From Akkermansia muciniphila (GTDB lineage Bacteria > Verrucomicrobiota > Verrucomicrobiia > Verrucomicrobiales > Akkermansiaceae): 39,738 nucleotides of DNA. A program made the translations under genes and the position numbers. How positions within the stretch are numbered: the first letter of the stretch is position 1; each line of letters starts with the position of its first letter. This document shows positions 1 to 6,877 of the stretch, in pieces. The notes under the pieces were generated by a model that saw only the letters and a list, made by a program, of their open reading frames with translations, was not told where the DNA came from and did not search any database. The DNA is taken from assembly GCA_004557455.1 (NCBI GenBank), contig SFDX01000030.1, positions 1 to 39,738 of the forward strand, written 5' to 3'.

Positions 1-112
1 TGGCGGAGGCAACTTTGACTGACATGCCACCCATCAGAGAGGTGACGACTGCAAGGCGGAGTGCTTTTTTCTCTGCCTTCTTCATGTGTTTGAGGTCTAC
101 CTGCCCTTCCAT
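1..112 (-). CDS. Shared-leader exported protein, 5' fragment (left end)
   Basis: Only the first 37 codons are inside the window; the gene runs off the left edge. The frame begins at the ATG at 112. A second ATG at 85 starts a textbook signal peptide: a Lys-rich n-region (MKKAEKKALR), a hydrophobic stretch (LAVVTSLMGG) and an Ala-x-Ala-like end (VASA) at the window edge. The promoter -10 box ends 6 nt before the ATG at 112, which favours a leaderless message starting at 112. That would give a signal peptide with an extended n-region, as seen in some autotransporters. The mature protein is not visible, so no function is given. The same leader is found at the right end of the window. Confidence 0.7.
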   Translation of the reverse strand, partial: MEGQVDLKHMKKAEKKALRLAVVTSLMGGMSVKVASA

Positions 113-118
113 GGGGAT

Positions 119-147
119 ATTATACCACAATAATCTTAATACGCCAA
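119..147 (-). promoter_or_regulatory. Promoter of left shared-leader gene
   Basis: On the minus strand, -35 TTGGCG (147-142), 17-bp spacer and -10 TATAAT (124-119). The start codon at 112 follows 6 nt later. This would place the transcription start at or next to the A of the ATG. Confidence 0.8.
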
Positions 148-160
148 GATAACAAGAAAG

Positions 161-1162
161 CTATTTCTTCGGCTTCTCCTTGAGGGGGACGGCGTGGAAA
201 GGTTGGGGGGGAGTGCCTTTGAACTTGGGGTTCATGGCGGCGATGTGGTCGTTGAGGATGAAAAACTCAAAGGTGCCGCCGTGGGCGGGGTCGGAGGAGT
301 CCAGGATGTGGTCGAAGACACACATGGGGTGGTTGCCCGGGGTTTCCGGCATGACGAAGAGTCCGATGCCGAGGGAGGGGTGGGATTTGGCGTCGTCTGT
401 GGTGATGTGGTAGGTGATGGTGTTGCGTCCCCGTCGCAGGCCGCCGGAGATGATATCTGCGCGGCGTTCATCATCGAACTCATGCAGCGAGATACCGTTG
501 ATGGTCATCTTCACGTTGCGGCCGGGGGCGTCGACAAAGACCTTGCCGATGAGCTCCGGGGCGGGGCAGGCGGGGGGAGTGGAGGGGAGCCGGTCGTAGG
601 GGTGGAAACCGTCCTGCTCCTTGAGTACGTTGACATCCTTGGCGGCAAGGCGCTTGCGAACCTCCGGAAGTTTGCTGAGGTTGAAGAAACGCGTCTGGTC
701 GATGCGCCAGCGGCCCTCCTCGTGCACCATGAGGATGACGTAGGCATTATCCGCCGCGGGATTTTTCTCCCCCAACTGCACCCGGCCCAAGTAGGTTGCG
801 GCCAAGGTACGGCCTCCGCAGCCGAGCAAGGCCCCGACGTAGCGGAAGTTCTCCAGCGGGGGCATCTCATGGGGCTGGGCAAAGAAATCGGACGGGAAGC
901 GACCGCGTTGGGAGACAATCATGTTACGAACCTTCATGCGGCGCGAGCGAGGGGTGCAGGTAATCCAGGCGCTTTCATTGCCGCGGATAAGGCTGAGGCG
1001 CCAGGTGTTGTACACCACATCCACCAGACTCTCCGCCTTTGCCTGATCCGGAACCTGCAGGGCAGGGGCTGCCGGGGCGGCGGCGACGGGTTGGGTTGCA
1101 AGGGCACTTCCCGTGCCCGCGATTGCCCCGCAGAGGGCCAAGTGGAAAAAAAATGCACTCAT
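161..1162 (-). CDS. Secreted protein of unknown function (333 aa)
   Basis: The protein begins with a probable signal peptide (about residues 1-22, hydrophobic FFFHLALCGAIAG, then Ala-rich), so it should be exported. The mature part has no motif I recognise. It contains a stretch (about 130-175) with alternating hydrophobic residues and the sequence GRWRIDQTRFF, reminiscent of small secreted NTF2-like folds, but this is only an impression. A second part (about 200-333) is probably beta-rich. It is transcribed divergently from the hydrolase at 1228. Its stop lies 13 bp before the promoter of the shared-leader gene at the left edge. A promoter with 17-bp spacing precedes it. The opposite strand also has a long open frame, but the minus frame has the signal peptide and promoter. 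Confidence 0.65.
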   Translation of the reverse strand: MSAFFFHLALCGAIAGTGSALATQPVAAAPAAPALQVPDQAKAESLVDVVYNTWRLSLIRGNESAWITCTPRSRRMKVRNMIVSQRGRFPSDFFAQPHEMPPLENFRYVGALLGCGGRTLAATYLGRVQLGEKNPAADNAYVILMVHEEGRWRIDQTRFFNLSKLPEVRKRLAAKDVNVLKEQDGFHPYDRLPSTPPACPAPELIGKVFVDAPGRNVKMTINGISLHEFDDERRADIISGGLRRGRNTITYHITTDDAKSHPSLGIGLFVMPETPGNHPMCVFDHILDSSDPAHGGTFEFFILNDHIAAMNPKFKGTPPQPFHAVPLKEKPKK

Positions 1163-1172
1163 CTCGCCCCAA

Positions 1173-1201
1173 AGGTTACATCAGACTTGCAATCTTGGCA
1201 A
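1173..1201 (-). promoter_or_regulatory. Promoter of the secreted protein at 161-1162
   Basis: Minus-strand -35 TTGCCA (1201-1196), 17-bp spacer, -10 TAACCT (1178-1173). The ATG at 1162 follows 10 nt later. It overlaps the oppositely directed promoter of the hydrolase gene, so the two may compete for RNA polymerase. Confidence 0.5.
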
Positions 1202-1215
1202 GAAAAAAGCATAAT
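1187..1215 (+). promoter_or_regulatory. Promoter of the alpha/beta-hydrolase gene
   Basis: -35 TTGCAA (1187-1192), 17-bp spacer, -10 CATAAT (1210-1215), with the ATG at 1228. It overlaps the divergent promoter on the other strand. Confidence 0.5.
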
Positions 1216-1227
1216 AAGGCCCCGCTT

Positions 1228-2115
1228 ATGACGACATTTGCAAAAGCAGCCCCCCGCAGCACCGGCGAGGAGACGAGACAGAGCCTGCCCGAGGAGGCGC
1301 CGAGCTTTGTCTGGAAGAAGTTTGCGGATGGCGTTTGCCTGCGAATGCGCCTTTTTGTGCCGGAGGGTCACAGCGACCGAGCATTTGCGCCGGCGGTGAT
1401 GTTTTTCTTCGGCGGTATGTGGTCGACGGAGTATGTGGATGAATTCGTACCTTGGGCGGTCCATTTGTCCCACCGGGGTATTGTATGCTTGTTGCCGGAG
1501 TACCGCACGCGCGGCAGGTTTGATGTAACGGCGGATGATATTGTACAGGACGGCCTGGATGCTTGGCGCTGGATGAACGAAAACGCCGCCGCCTTAGGTA
1601 TTGACCGCGCGAGCATGACGCTGGCGGGGGCGGATGCCGGCGCTCTGTTGGCACTGGTTCCTGCTATGCAGCCCGCCGTGCGGGTGCGCAAATGGTGGCA
1701 ATGGTGGGTGCATGACGAGTTTCCGCCCATGCCCGCTGCCGTGGCGATTTTTCGCGGCATCGTGGATTTACTGGCTCCGGAGGCTCGGCTGCTCAATGCG
1801 GTTCAGGAGAGTGTGGATGTGCATCGCATCAACCCCTGTTCGCTGTTGCGGCGCGGTCTGCCGTCCCTGTTCTGCGCGCACGGCATGCTGGACCCCCTGT
1901 TGGATTATGAGATGCGCGAGTGGTTCTGTGAGGAGTGGGAGAAGGCCGGCAACGTGGCACGCGCGGTGATGTGCCCGAACGCCGACCACACGATCACGCA
2001 TTTTGAGGTAAACCCCGCCGTATTCGAGCATGTGCTCATTGCCTGGCAGAGCTTCATGGTGGAGCAGGGGATATGGCCGGAAACGGCTCTGGAAGCCGCC
2101 GCCTTGATGCAGTAA
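1228..2115 (+). CDS. Alpha/beta-hydrolase-fold protein with Asp at the nucleophile position
   Basis: This 295-aa protein has the layout of esterases of the acetyl-esterase/lipase type: an oxyanion-hole segment FFFGGMW (59-65), a nucleophile-elbow segment LAGADAGA (133-139), an acid candidate D222 in HGMLD, and a His candidate H254 or H258 near the C-terminus. The usual elbow is G-x-S-x-G. Here the Ser position is Asp136, so the protein is either an Asp-nucleophile enzyme, as in dehalogenase or epoxide-hydrolase relatives, or has lost esterase activity. The FFFGG form of the oxyanion hole is known from some esterases of this type. There is no signal peptide, so it should be cytoplasmic. The start at 1228 was chosen because it lies just after the promoter; the frame stays open further upstream into the divergent gene. 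Confidence 0.75.
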   Translation: MTTFAKAAPRSTGEETRQSLPEEAPSFVWKKFADGVCLRMRLFVPEGHSDRAFAPAVMFFFGGMWSTEYVDEFVPWAVHLSHRGIVCLLPEYRTRGRFDVTADDIVQDGLDAWRWMNENAAALGIDRASMTLAGADAGALLALVPAMQPAVRVRKWWQWWVHDEFPPMPAAVAIFRGIVDLLAPEARLLNAVQESVDVHRINPCSLLRRGLPSLFCAHGMLDPLLDYEMREWFCEEWEKAGNVARAVMCPNADHTITHFEVNPAVFEHVLIAWQSFMVEQGIWPETALEAAALMQ

Positions 2116-2139
2116 GGGCCTTGCGGGCACGTTTTGTGC

Positions 2140-2168
2140 TTTTCATCCCGCCCCGGAGCTGCTATAAT
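2140..2168 (+). promoter_or_regulatory. Promoter of thiC
   Basis: -35 TTTTCA (2140-2145), 17-bp spacer, perfect -10 TATAAT (2163-2168). The ATG at 2180 is 11 nt downstream, so the leader would be about 5 nt. That leaves no room for a TPP riboswitch. Confidence 0.65.
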
Positions 2169-2179
2169 GCCCGCAGCGT

Positions 2180-4000
2180 ATGAAAACAGGCGATTTGAAG
2201 TACCCCGGATCTCGGCGGGTTTATGTGGCCGGCAAGCTGTACCCGGAGCTGCGGGTGAGTATGCGCGAAGTAGTGCTGGAGCCCTCCCTCTTCCCGGATG
2301 GGAGCACGGAGCAGAATGCCCCCGTGCGTGTGTATGACTGCTCCGGCCCCTGGGGGGATGAACAGTTCTGCGGCGATGTAGAATCCGGGCTTCCCGCCAT
2401 GCGTGCCGAGTGGATTGAAGGGCGCGGCGATGTGGTGCGCGGCGAGAACGGCGTGCTGCGCGCCCGCAATCTGCAAGCCCCGCCCACCCAGCGCGCCTAT
2501 GCCTTGGCCGGCAAGGTGACCCCCGAGATGGAGTACGTTGCCATCCGTGAGAACTTAGGGCGCGAGGCTGCCTACAAGGCGGTGTACGACCGCTTCCCGA
2601 ACGAGAAGAGCCGCCCCGAGGCCGCGCAAGCCCTGCTGGATGAGCTGGGCACCGGTATGCCGCGCCCCTCGGAGTTGGAGGCGACCCCCGGCTTCGGCCC
2701 CGCTTCGATGACACGGCGGGCGGATCTCAACTACATGCACCCCGCGCGCCCTTGCTCCGGCAACCGCATGCCTGCCTTCTTCACCCCGGAATTCGTGCGC
2801 GATGAGATAGCCGCCGGGCGCGCGCTCATCCCCGCCAATATCAATCACCCGGAGGCGGAACCCATGGCCATAGGCCGCAATTTCCTCTGCAAAATCAACG
2901 CCAACATCGGTAACTCCGCCATTTCCTCCGGCTTGGCCGAGGAGGTGGAGAAACTGCGCTGGGCCATCTTCTGGGGGGCGGACACTGTGATGGACCTCTC
3001 CACCGGCGCGGACATTCACCGCACGCGCGAGTGCATTCTGCGCAACAGCCCCGTGCCCATCGGCACCGTGCCCATGTACCAGAGCTTGGAGAAATGCAGC
3101 GGGCAGGTCGGCGCGCTGTCCTGGCCCCTCTTCCGCGATACGCTCATCGAGCAAGCGGAGCAGGGCGTTGACTATGTAACCATTCACGCGGGGCTCTTGC
3201 AGCGCTTTGTTCCGCACACGGCGCGGCGCGCCACGGGCATCGTCTCGCGCGGCGGCTCCATTATCGCTAAGTGGATGATGATGAACAAGAGCGAAAACTT
3301 CCTCTACACCCACTGGGATGAGATCTGTGACATTCTGGCCACCTACGACGTTGCCATTTCCATCGGCGACGGACTGCGCCCCGGCTCGATTGCGGACGCA
3401 AACGACTTTGCTCAACTGGCCGAGCTGGAGGTGCAGGGCGAACTGACGAAAACTGCTTGGGCCAAGGGAGTGCAGGTGATGAACGAAGGCCCCGGCCATG
3501 TGCCGCTGCACCTGGTGCCGGAGAACATGCGCAAGCAGCTGGAGTGGTGCAATGAGGCTCCCTTCTATACCCTCGGGCCGTTGGTGAGCGACATCGCACC
3601 CGGCTATGACCACATCACCGGGGCCATCGGCGGCGCGGCCATCGCCCTGCGCGGCTGCGCCATGCTCTGCTATGTGACCCGCAAGGAACACTTGGGTCTG
3701 CCGGAGCGCGAGGACGTGCGCGAAGGCGTGGTGACCTACAAGCTGGCGGCCCACGCGGCAGACCTCGCCAAGGGGCACCCCGCCGCCCAGGAGCGAGACA
3801 ACGCCTTGGCCAAGGCTCGCTTCGAATTCCGCTGGGAGGACCAGTTCAACCTGTCGCTGGACCCGATGCGCGCGCGGGAGTACCATGACCTGACGCTGCC
3901 GCACAGCAGTGCCAAGAAAGCGCACTTCTGCTCCATGTGCGGGCCGAATTTCTGCGCTATGAAGCTTTCGGAGGAGATTCGCAAGCAGTCGGAGTGCTGA
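2180..4000 (+). CDS. thiC: Phosphomethylpyrimidine synthase ThiC
   Basis: ThiC is a radical-SAM enzyme that converts aminoimidazole ribotide to hydroxymethylpyrimidine phosphate, the pyrimidine half of thiamine. The 606-aa length is normal for the family. The N-terminal region has the usual ThiC start (SRRVYVAGKLYPELRVSMRE). The core carries typical ThiC segments such as NINHPEAEPMAIGRNFLCKINANIGNS split over about 220-246, and GADTVMDLSTG. The C-terminus has the family's atypical 4Fe-4S ligand cluster C-x2-C-x4-C (CSMCGPNFC), followed by a short tail. No other thi gene is adjacent. The promoter lies almost against the start codon, so the usual thiamine-pyrophosphate leader control seems to be missing here. 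Confidence 0.97.
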   Translation: MKTGDLKYPGSRRVYVAGKLYPELRVSMREVVLEPSLFPDGSTEQNAPVRVYDCSGPWGDEQFCGDVESGLPAMRAEWIEGRGDVVRGENGVLRARNLQAPPTQRAYALAGKVTPEMEYVAIRENLGREAAYKAVYDRFPNEKSRPEAAQALLDELGTGMPRPSELEATPGFGPASMTRRADLNYMHPARPCSGNRMPAFFTPEFVRDEIAAGRALIPANINHPEAEPMAIGRNFLCKINANIGNSAISSGLAEEVEKLRWAIFWGADTVMDLSTGADIHRTRECILRNSPVPIGTVPMYQSLEKCSGQVGALSWPLFRDTLIEQAEQGVDYVTIHAGLLQRFVPHTARRATGIVSRGGSIIAKWMMMNKSENFLYTHWDEICDILATYDVAISIGDGLRPGSIADANDFAQLAELEVQGELTKTAWAKGVQVMNEGPGHVPLHLVPENMRKQLEWCNEAPFYTLGPLVSDIAPGYDHITGAIGGAAIALRGCAMLCYVTRKEHLGLPEREDVREGVVTYKLAAHAADLAKGHPAAQERDNALAKARFEFRWEDQFNLSLDPMRAREYHDLTLPHSSAKKAHFCSMCGPNFCAMKLSEEIRKQSEC

Positions 4001-4016
4001 AATGCCATTTTCCTGC

Positions 4017-4045
4017 TTGCACCCATGAGCCGCTTGTGTTAAGAT
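4017..4045 (+). promoter_or_regulatory. Promoter of the phosphoesterase-lptG-HAD unit
   Basis: -35 TTGCAC (4017-4022), 17-bp spacer, -10 TAAGAT (4040-4045). The ATG at 4052 follows after exactly 6 nt, predicting a leaderless mRNA. Confidence 0.7.
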
Positions 4046-4051
4046 AGACCC

Positions 4052-4846
4052 ATGCCGAGAATAGCCGTCATCAGCGATATTCACGCCAATCTCCATGCGT
4101 TGTGCGCCGTCATTGAGGACGTACAGAACGTGGGCTGTACCGAAGTCGTCTGTTTGGGTGATGTGGTGGGCTATTGCGCCTACCCTCGCGAGTGCTTGGA
4201 CTACATTCGCAGCCTGAATTGCCCCGTGGTGAAGGGAAATCACGATGCTGCCGTTGTCTCCGTCAGCGAGGAGCTGGCCGGGGTTACGCCGCCCCCGAGC
4301 ACCGAGCGGCGGATGAACCCGATGGCACGGCAGGCGATGGAGTGGACCTGCTCTCAACTGGATGCCGATAGCCTCACTTGGCTGGGTCGTCTGCCTTACA
4401 CGCGCTTGGTGAACTCCAAAATCACTCTGGTGCATGCTTGCCTGGACCAGCCGAAGCAGTGGAATTACATCCTGAATGCCAAGGACGCCAAGGTGAGTTT
4501 CACCCGTCAGTTCGCCCCCGTCTGTTTCCACGGTCATACCCATGTGCCGCGGGTGTTTTGTTGGAACGGCCGGGATTCTGAGGAGGTGTATGAGGTGCGG
4601 GAGGCTCTGTATACGGAGGGCGTGTCGCGCTTTGTTCCCAAGGAGGGACTCAAGTATTTCATCAATGTGGGCTCTGTCGGTCAGCCCAGGGATAACGACC
4701 CGAGGGCCTGCTATGTGGTGTATGATACGGATGACGGCAGTGTCACCTTCCGCCGTGTGGCTTATGATGTGGCTGCCGCCAAGGAGGCTATTTTACAGGT
4801 GGGGTTGCCGGAGTACTTGGCGAACCGGTTGGAGAATGGGTGTTGA
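4052..4846 (+). CDS. Calcineurin-like metallophosphoesterase
   Basis: The 264-aa protein belongs to the YfcE/MJ0936-type metallophosphoesterases, two-metal enzymes that cleave phosphodiesters or phosphomonoesters. All ligand motifs are visible: D9-x-H11 in SDIHANLHAL, GD37 in LGDVVGY, GN63-H64-D in KGNHD, H128 in LVHAC, and G-H162-T-H164 in FHGHTH. The true substrate cannot be read from the sequence. It is the first gene of a probable three-gene unit with the LptG-type permease (21-nt gap) and the HAD phosphatase. The start is set by the promoter, whose -10 box is 6 nt upstream; there is no Shine-Dalgarno sequence. Confidence 0.93.
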   Translation: MPRIAVISDIHANLHALCAVIEDVQNVGCTEVVCLGDVVGYCAYPRECLDYIRSLNCPVVKGNHDAAVVSVSEELAGVTPPPSTERRMNPMARQAMEWTCSQLDADSLTWLGRLPYTRLVNSKITLVHACLDQPKQWNYILNAKDAKVSFTRQFAPVCFHGHTHVPRVFCWNGRDSEEVYEVREALYTEGVSRFVPKEGLKYFINVGSVGQPRDNDPRACYVVYDTDDGSVTFRRVAYDVAAAKEAILQVGLPEYLANRLENGC

Positions 4847-4867
4847 GTCCCGCAACGGAGCGAAACG

Positions 4868-6223
4868 ATGAGCCGATTGATGCGATTGCTGCCTTTCCTG
4901 ATTCTGCTTGTGCTGGGTGCAGCGCTGGCTTTCTGCGTGGTGCCGGTGGAGCTGGAGCAAATGCGGTGGGAGATTCCGGGGATGCTGGATACCTACCCAC
5001 TGGAGCAGCTGCTGCGCCCCATTTTGTTGGGCACTCTGTGCCTCATCCCGGCCTTGGTAGCGTTGGGCTATGCCTTTATGGGTACCATGGATCGCTATGT
5101 GACGCGTAACTTCGTCACTTACTTTCTGATGTGCACGCTGATTTTGCTGCTGATTTACATCTTGGCAGATTTTACGGACAACATCAACCGATTCCGAGAG
5201 CGTTTCGAGAATCCCTTGGCTCAGACGGGGGTGTTCTACGGTACGCAGTTGCCGATGTTCCTCTACCAAATTCTTCCCTACACCCTGCTGATGGGTGCAC
5301 TGTGGTGCCTCAGCAAGCTCTCCGGCACCTGTGAGCTGACAGGGATGCTGCAATCGGGGCGATCCCTGCTGCGTGTGTGCATGCCGATCTTTTTCGTAAC
5401 GGTGATGGTGTCTTTGATGTATGGTATCTGTGGTTTCCATTGGGCGCCGAACGGTTCCATGTACCGACAGAACATCCTCAAGCGCCAAACGGGGAAGGAG
5501 CCTCCGGCTCTTGTATACCGCAGCGAGGTCAATGCTCGCATTTGGCGCGTGACGCACCCCGCCCCGCTTGTTTCTCCCGGGGACCCGATGCGGGATGTGG
5601 TGATTGAGCAGTTCGAGCCCGGAATAGGGGGGCGCCTCCTGAAACGTTATATGGCGGAAAGTGCCGTTTGGGACAAAGCTTCCTCTACCTGGACGCTGAA
5701 TCGGGTATACATTCGTGATGTGTCCGATCCCGATAACCCGCAGGTTGCGGATGAGTTCCACGAGCGCGTGGTGTACCCCTTCAACGAGAAGCCGTATCAG
5801 ATCATCAGCCCGAGCCAGCGCAGCCGTGTGGACGCCTTGGGGACGTCAACCCTCTACGAGTATATCAAAAAGAAAGCCGGCTCGCGCGAGGACCGCTACA
5901 AAATGCGCACGGAGTGGCATGTGCGCATTGCCCGTATCTTCTCCTGCGTTGTGTTGGTTCTGTTGGCCGTGCCCAGTGCTGTGACCTTCCAGCGGCGCGG
6001 CACCATGAAGGGGATAGGTATCGCCGTGCTGTTGGCGGCGCTCATGCTGTTCTTCTATCGCGTGTTCCCCTCCCTGGGCGAGGCCGGGGTGATTCAGGCT
6101 TGGATCAGCGCGTGGATCCCCAATGCCATGTATTTGATCATTGCGGTCTATCTGTACCGAACGAATCTTGCGAACCGCTCTCTGCGTGAGTGGTGGCACG
6201 ATTATCGGCATATCCGTCTGTGA
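4868..6223 (+). CDS. LptF/LptG family permease with N-terminal extension
   Basis: Permeases of the YjgP/YjgQ family form the membrane part of the LptB2FG transporter, which extracts lipopolysaccharide from the inner membrane. The typical family start (MDRYVTRNFVTYFLMC, then a hydrophobic helix and ADFTDNINRF) appears only at about residue 75. Before it lie two additional hydrophobic segments (about 5-25 and 45-70). A periplasmic beta-rich domain (about 200-335) follows the first helices, and three helices close the protein (about 360-440). A GGAG sequence lies about 8 nt before the ATG. It is probably co-transcribed with the flanking phosphoesterase and HAD genes. A single permease gene is present; the partner permease and the ATPase LptB are not in this window. 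Confidence 0.85.
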   Translation: MSRLMRLLPFLILLVLGAALAFCVVPVELEQMRWEIPGMLDTYPLEQLLRPILLGTLCLIPALVALGYAFMGTMDRYVTRNFVTYFLMCTLILLLIYILADFTDNINRFRERFENPLAQTGVFYGTQLPMFLYQILPYTLLMGALWCLSKLSGTCELTGMLQSGRSLLRVCMPIFFVTVMVSLMYGICGFHWAPNGSMYRQNILKRQTGKEPPALVYRSEVNARIWRVTHPAPLVSPGDPMRDVVIEQFEPGIGGRLLKRYMAESAVWDKASSTWTLNRVYIRDVSDPDNPQVADEFHERVVYPFNEKPYQIISPSQRSRVDALGTSTLYEYIKKKAGSREDRYKMRTEWHVRIARIFSCVVLVLLAVPSAVTFQRRGTMKGIGIAVLLAALMLFFYRVFPSLGEAGVIQAWISAWIPNAMYLIIAVYLYRTNLANRSLREWWHDYRHIRL

Positions 6224-6225
6224 CT

Positions 6226-6870
6226 ATGATTCGGGGGCTTATCTTCGACTTTGACGGTGTGCTGGTGGATACGGAGACGGCGATCTTCCGTTCTTGGCAG
6301 TGGCTGTTTGCGCGCGAGGGGCAGTGCATTACCCCGCAGGATTACGCCCCTTGTCTCGGAGCGGGTTATTCTCGCTGGAATCCCGCCGATTATTTGGAGA
6401 AACTCACCGGTCGCCGCTACGACTGGGAGGCAGAGACTCGTACCCGTCAAGCCCGCCTGGAGGCGGAGCTGGAGCAGATGGGCCTGATGCCCGGGGCGGC
6501 GGAGCTGCTGGATTGGTGCGATGCCCGCGGTATCCCCATGGCTGTTGCGTCTTCCTCCTCTCGCCGCTGGGTGCAGGGCTGGTTGGAGCGTTTGGGTATC
6601 TACCACCGCTTTCGCGCTGTGTTCTGCCGCACGGATGGCTACCCCGTCAAGCCGGACCCCGCCCTCTTCCTCGCTGCCCAACAAGCCCTCGGCCTTCCCA
6701 AGGAGGACTGCCTCATTATCGAGGACTCCGAAAACGGAACCCTGGCCGCGCAGAACGCCGGCATCCCCTGTGTGGCGATTCCCTGCGCTCTCACGGCCCT
6801 TACGGGCGATTTCCGCCGCGCAAGCTTCCGCTGCAACTCCCTCGCCGAGCTCCCGTCGCTCCTCTCGTGA
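6226..6870 (+). CDS. HAD-superfamily phosphatase (beta-phosphoglucomutase-like)
   Basis: This 214-aa protein is a HAD hydrolase with the small four-helix cap of the beta-phosphoglucomutase/phosphoglycolate phosphatase group. Motif I is DFDGVLVDTE with D8 (nucleophile) and D10. Motif II is the Ser-rich VASSSSRRW. Motif III is VKPDP, and motif IV is IEDSENG. The ATG at 6226 is 2 nt after the stop of the permease gene, so translation is probably coupled; an upstream GTG in the same frame would overlap that gene and was not chosen. The substrate is not evident. Sugar phosphates or phosphoglycolate are common in this group. Confidence 0.9.
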   Translation: MIRGLIFDFDGVLVDTETAIFRSWQWLFAREGQCITPQDYAPCLGAGYSRWNPADYLEKLTGRRYDWEAETRTRQARLEAELEQMGLMPGAAELLDWCDARGIPMAVASSSSRRWVQGWLERLGIYHRFRAVFCRTDGYPVKPDPALFLAAQQALGLPKEDCLIIEDSENGTLAAQNAGIPCVAIPCALTALTGDFRRASFRCNSLAELPSLLS

Positions 6871-6877
6871 ACCCCCG

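Larger units (their letters stand above)
1..147 (-). repeat. Left copy of the shared promoter/leader repeat
   Basis: Read on the minus strand, the part from 147 down to about 54 matches 39647-39738 on the plus strand. Over the -10 region and first codons there is a single base difference (Val versus Ile codon near the start); the outer promoter edge differs at a few more bases. The match begins at the -35 hexamer and continues to the right-hand end of the window. The two copies form an inverted repeat bounding the window and read outward. Both lie at the very ends, which is what a short-read contig broken at a multi-copy repeat would look like. Confidence 0.9.

Noticed and set aside
194..1231. 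Plus-strand frame of 345 codons opposite the first secreted protein
   Set aside because: The translation is Gly/Val/Asp-rich without signal or domain; the minus frame has a signal peptide and a promoter.
2116..2179. TPP riboswitch before thiC
   Set aside because: The gap is 64 bp with a promoter close to the ATG; the conserved riboswitch cores were not found.
2555..4543. Long minus-strand frame across thiC and the phosphoesterase gene
   Set aside because: It is a shadow of thiC, which is certain from its motifs, and it spans two real genes.
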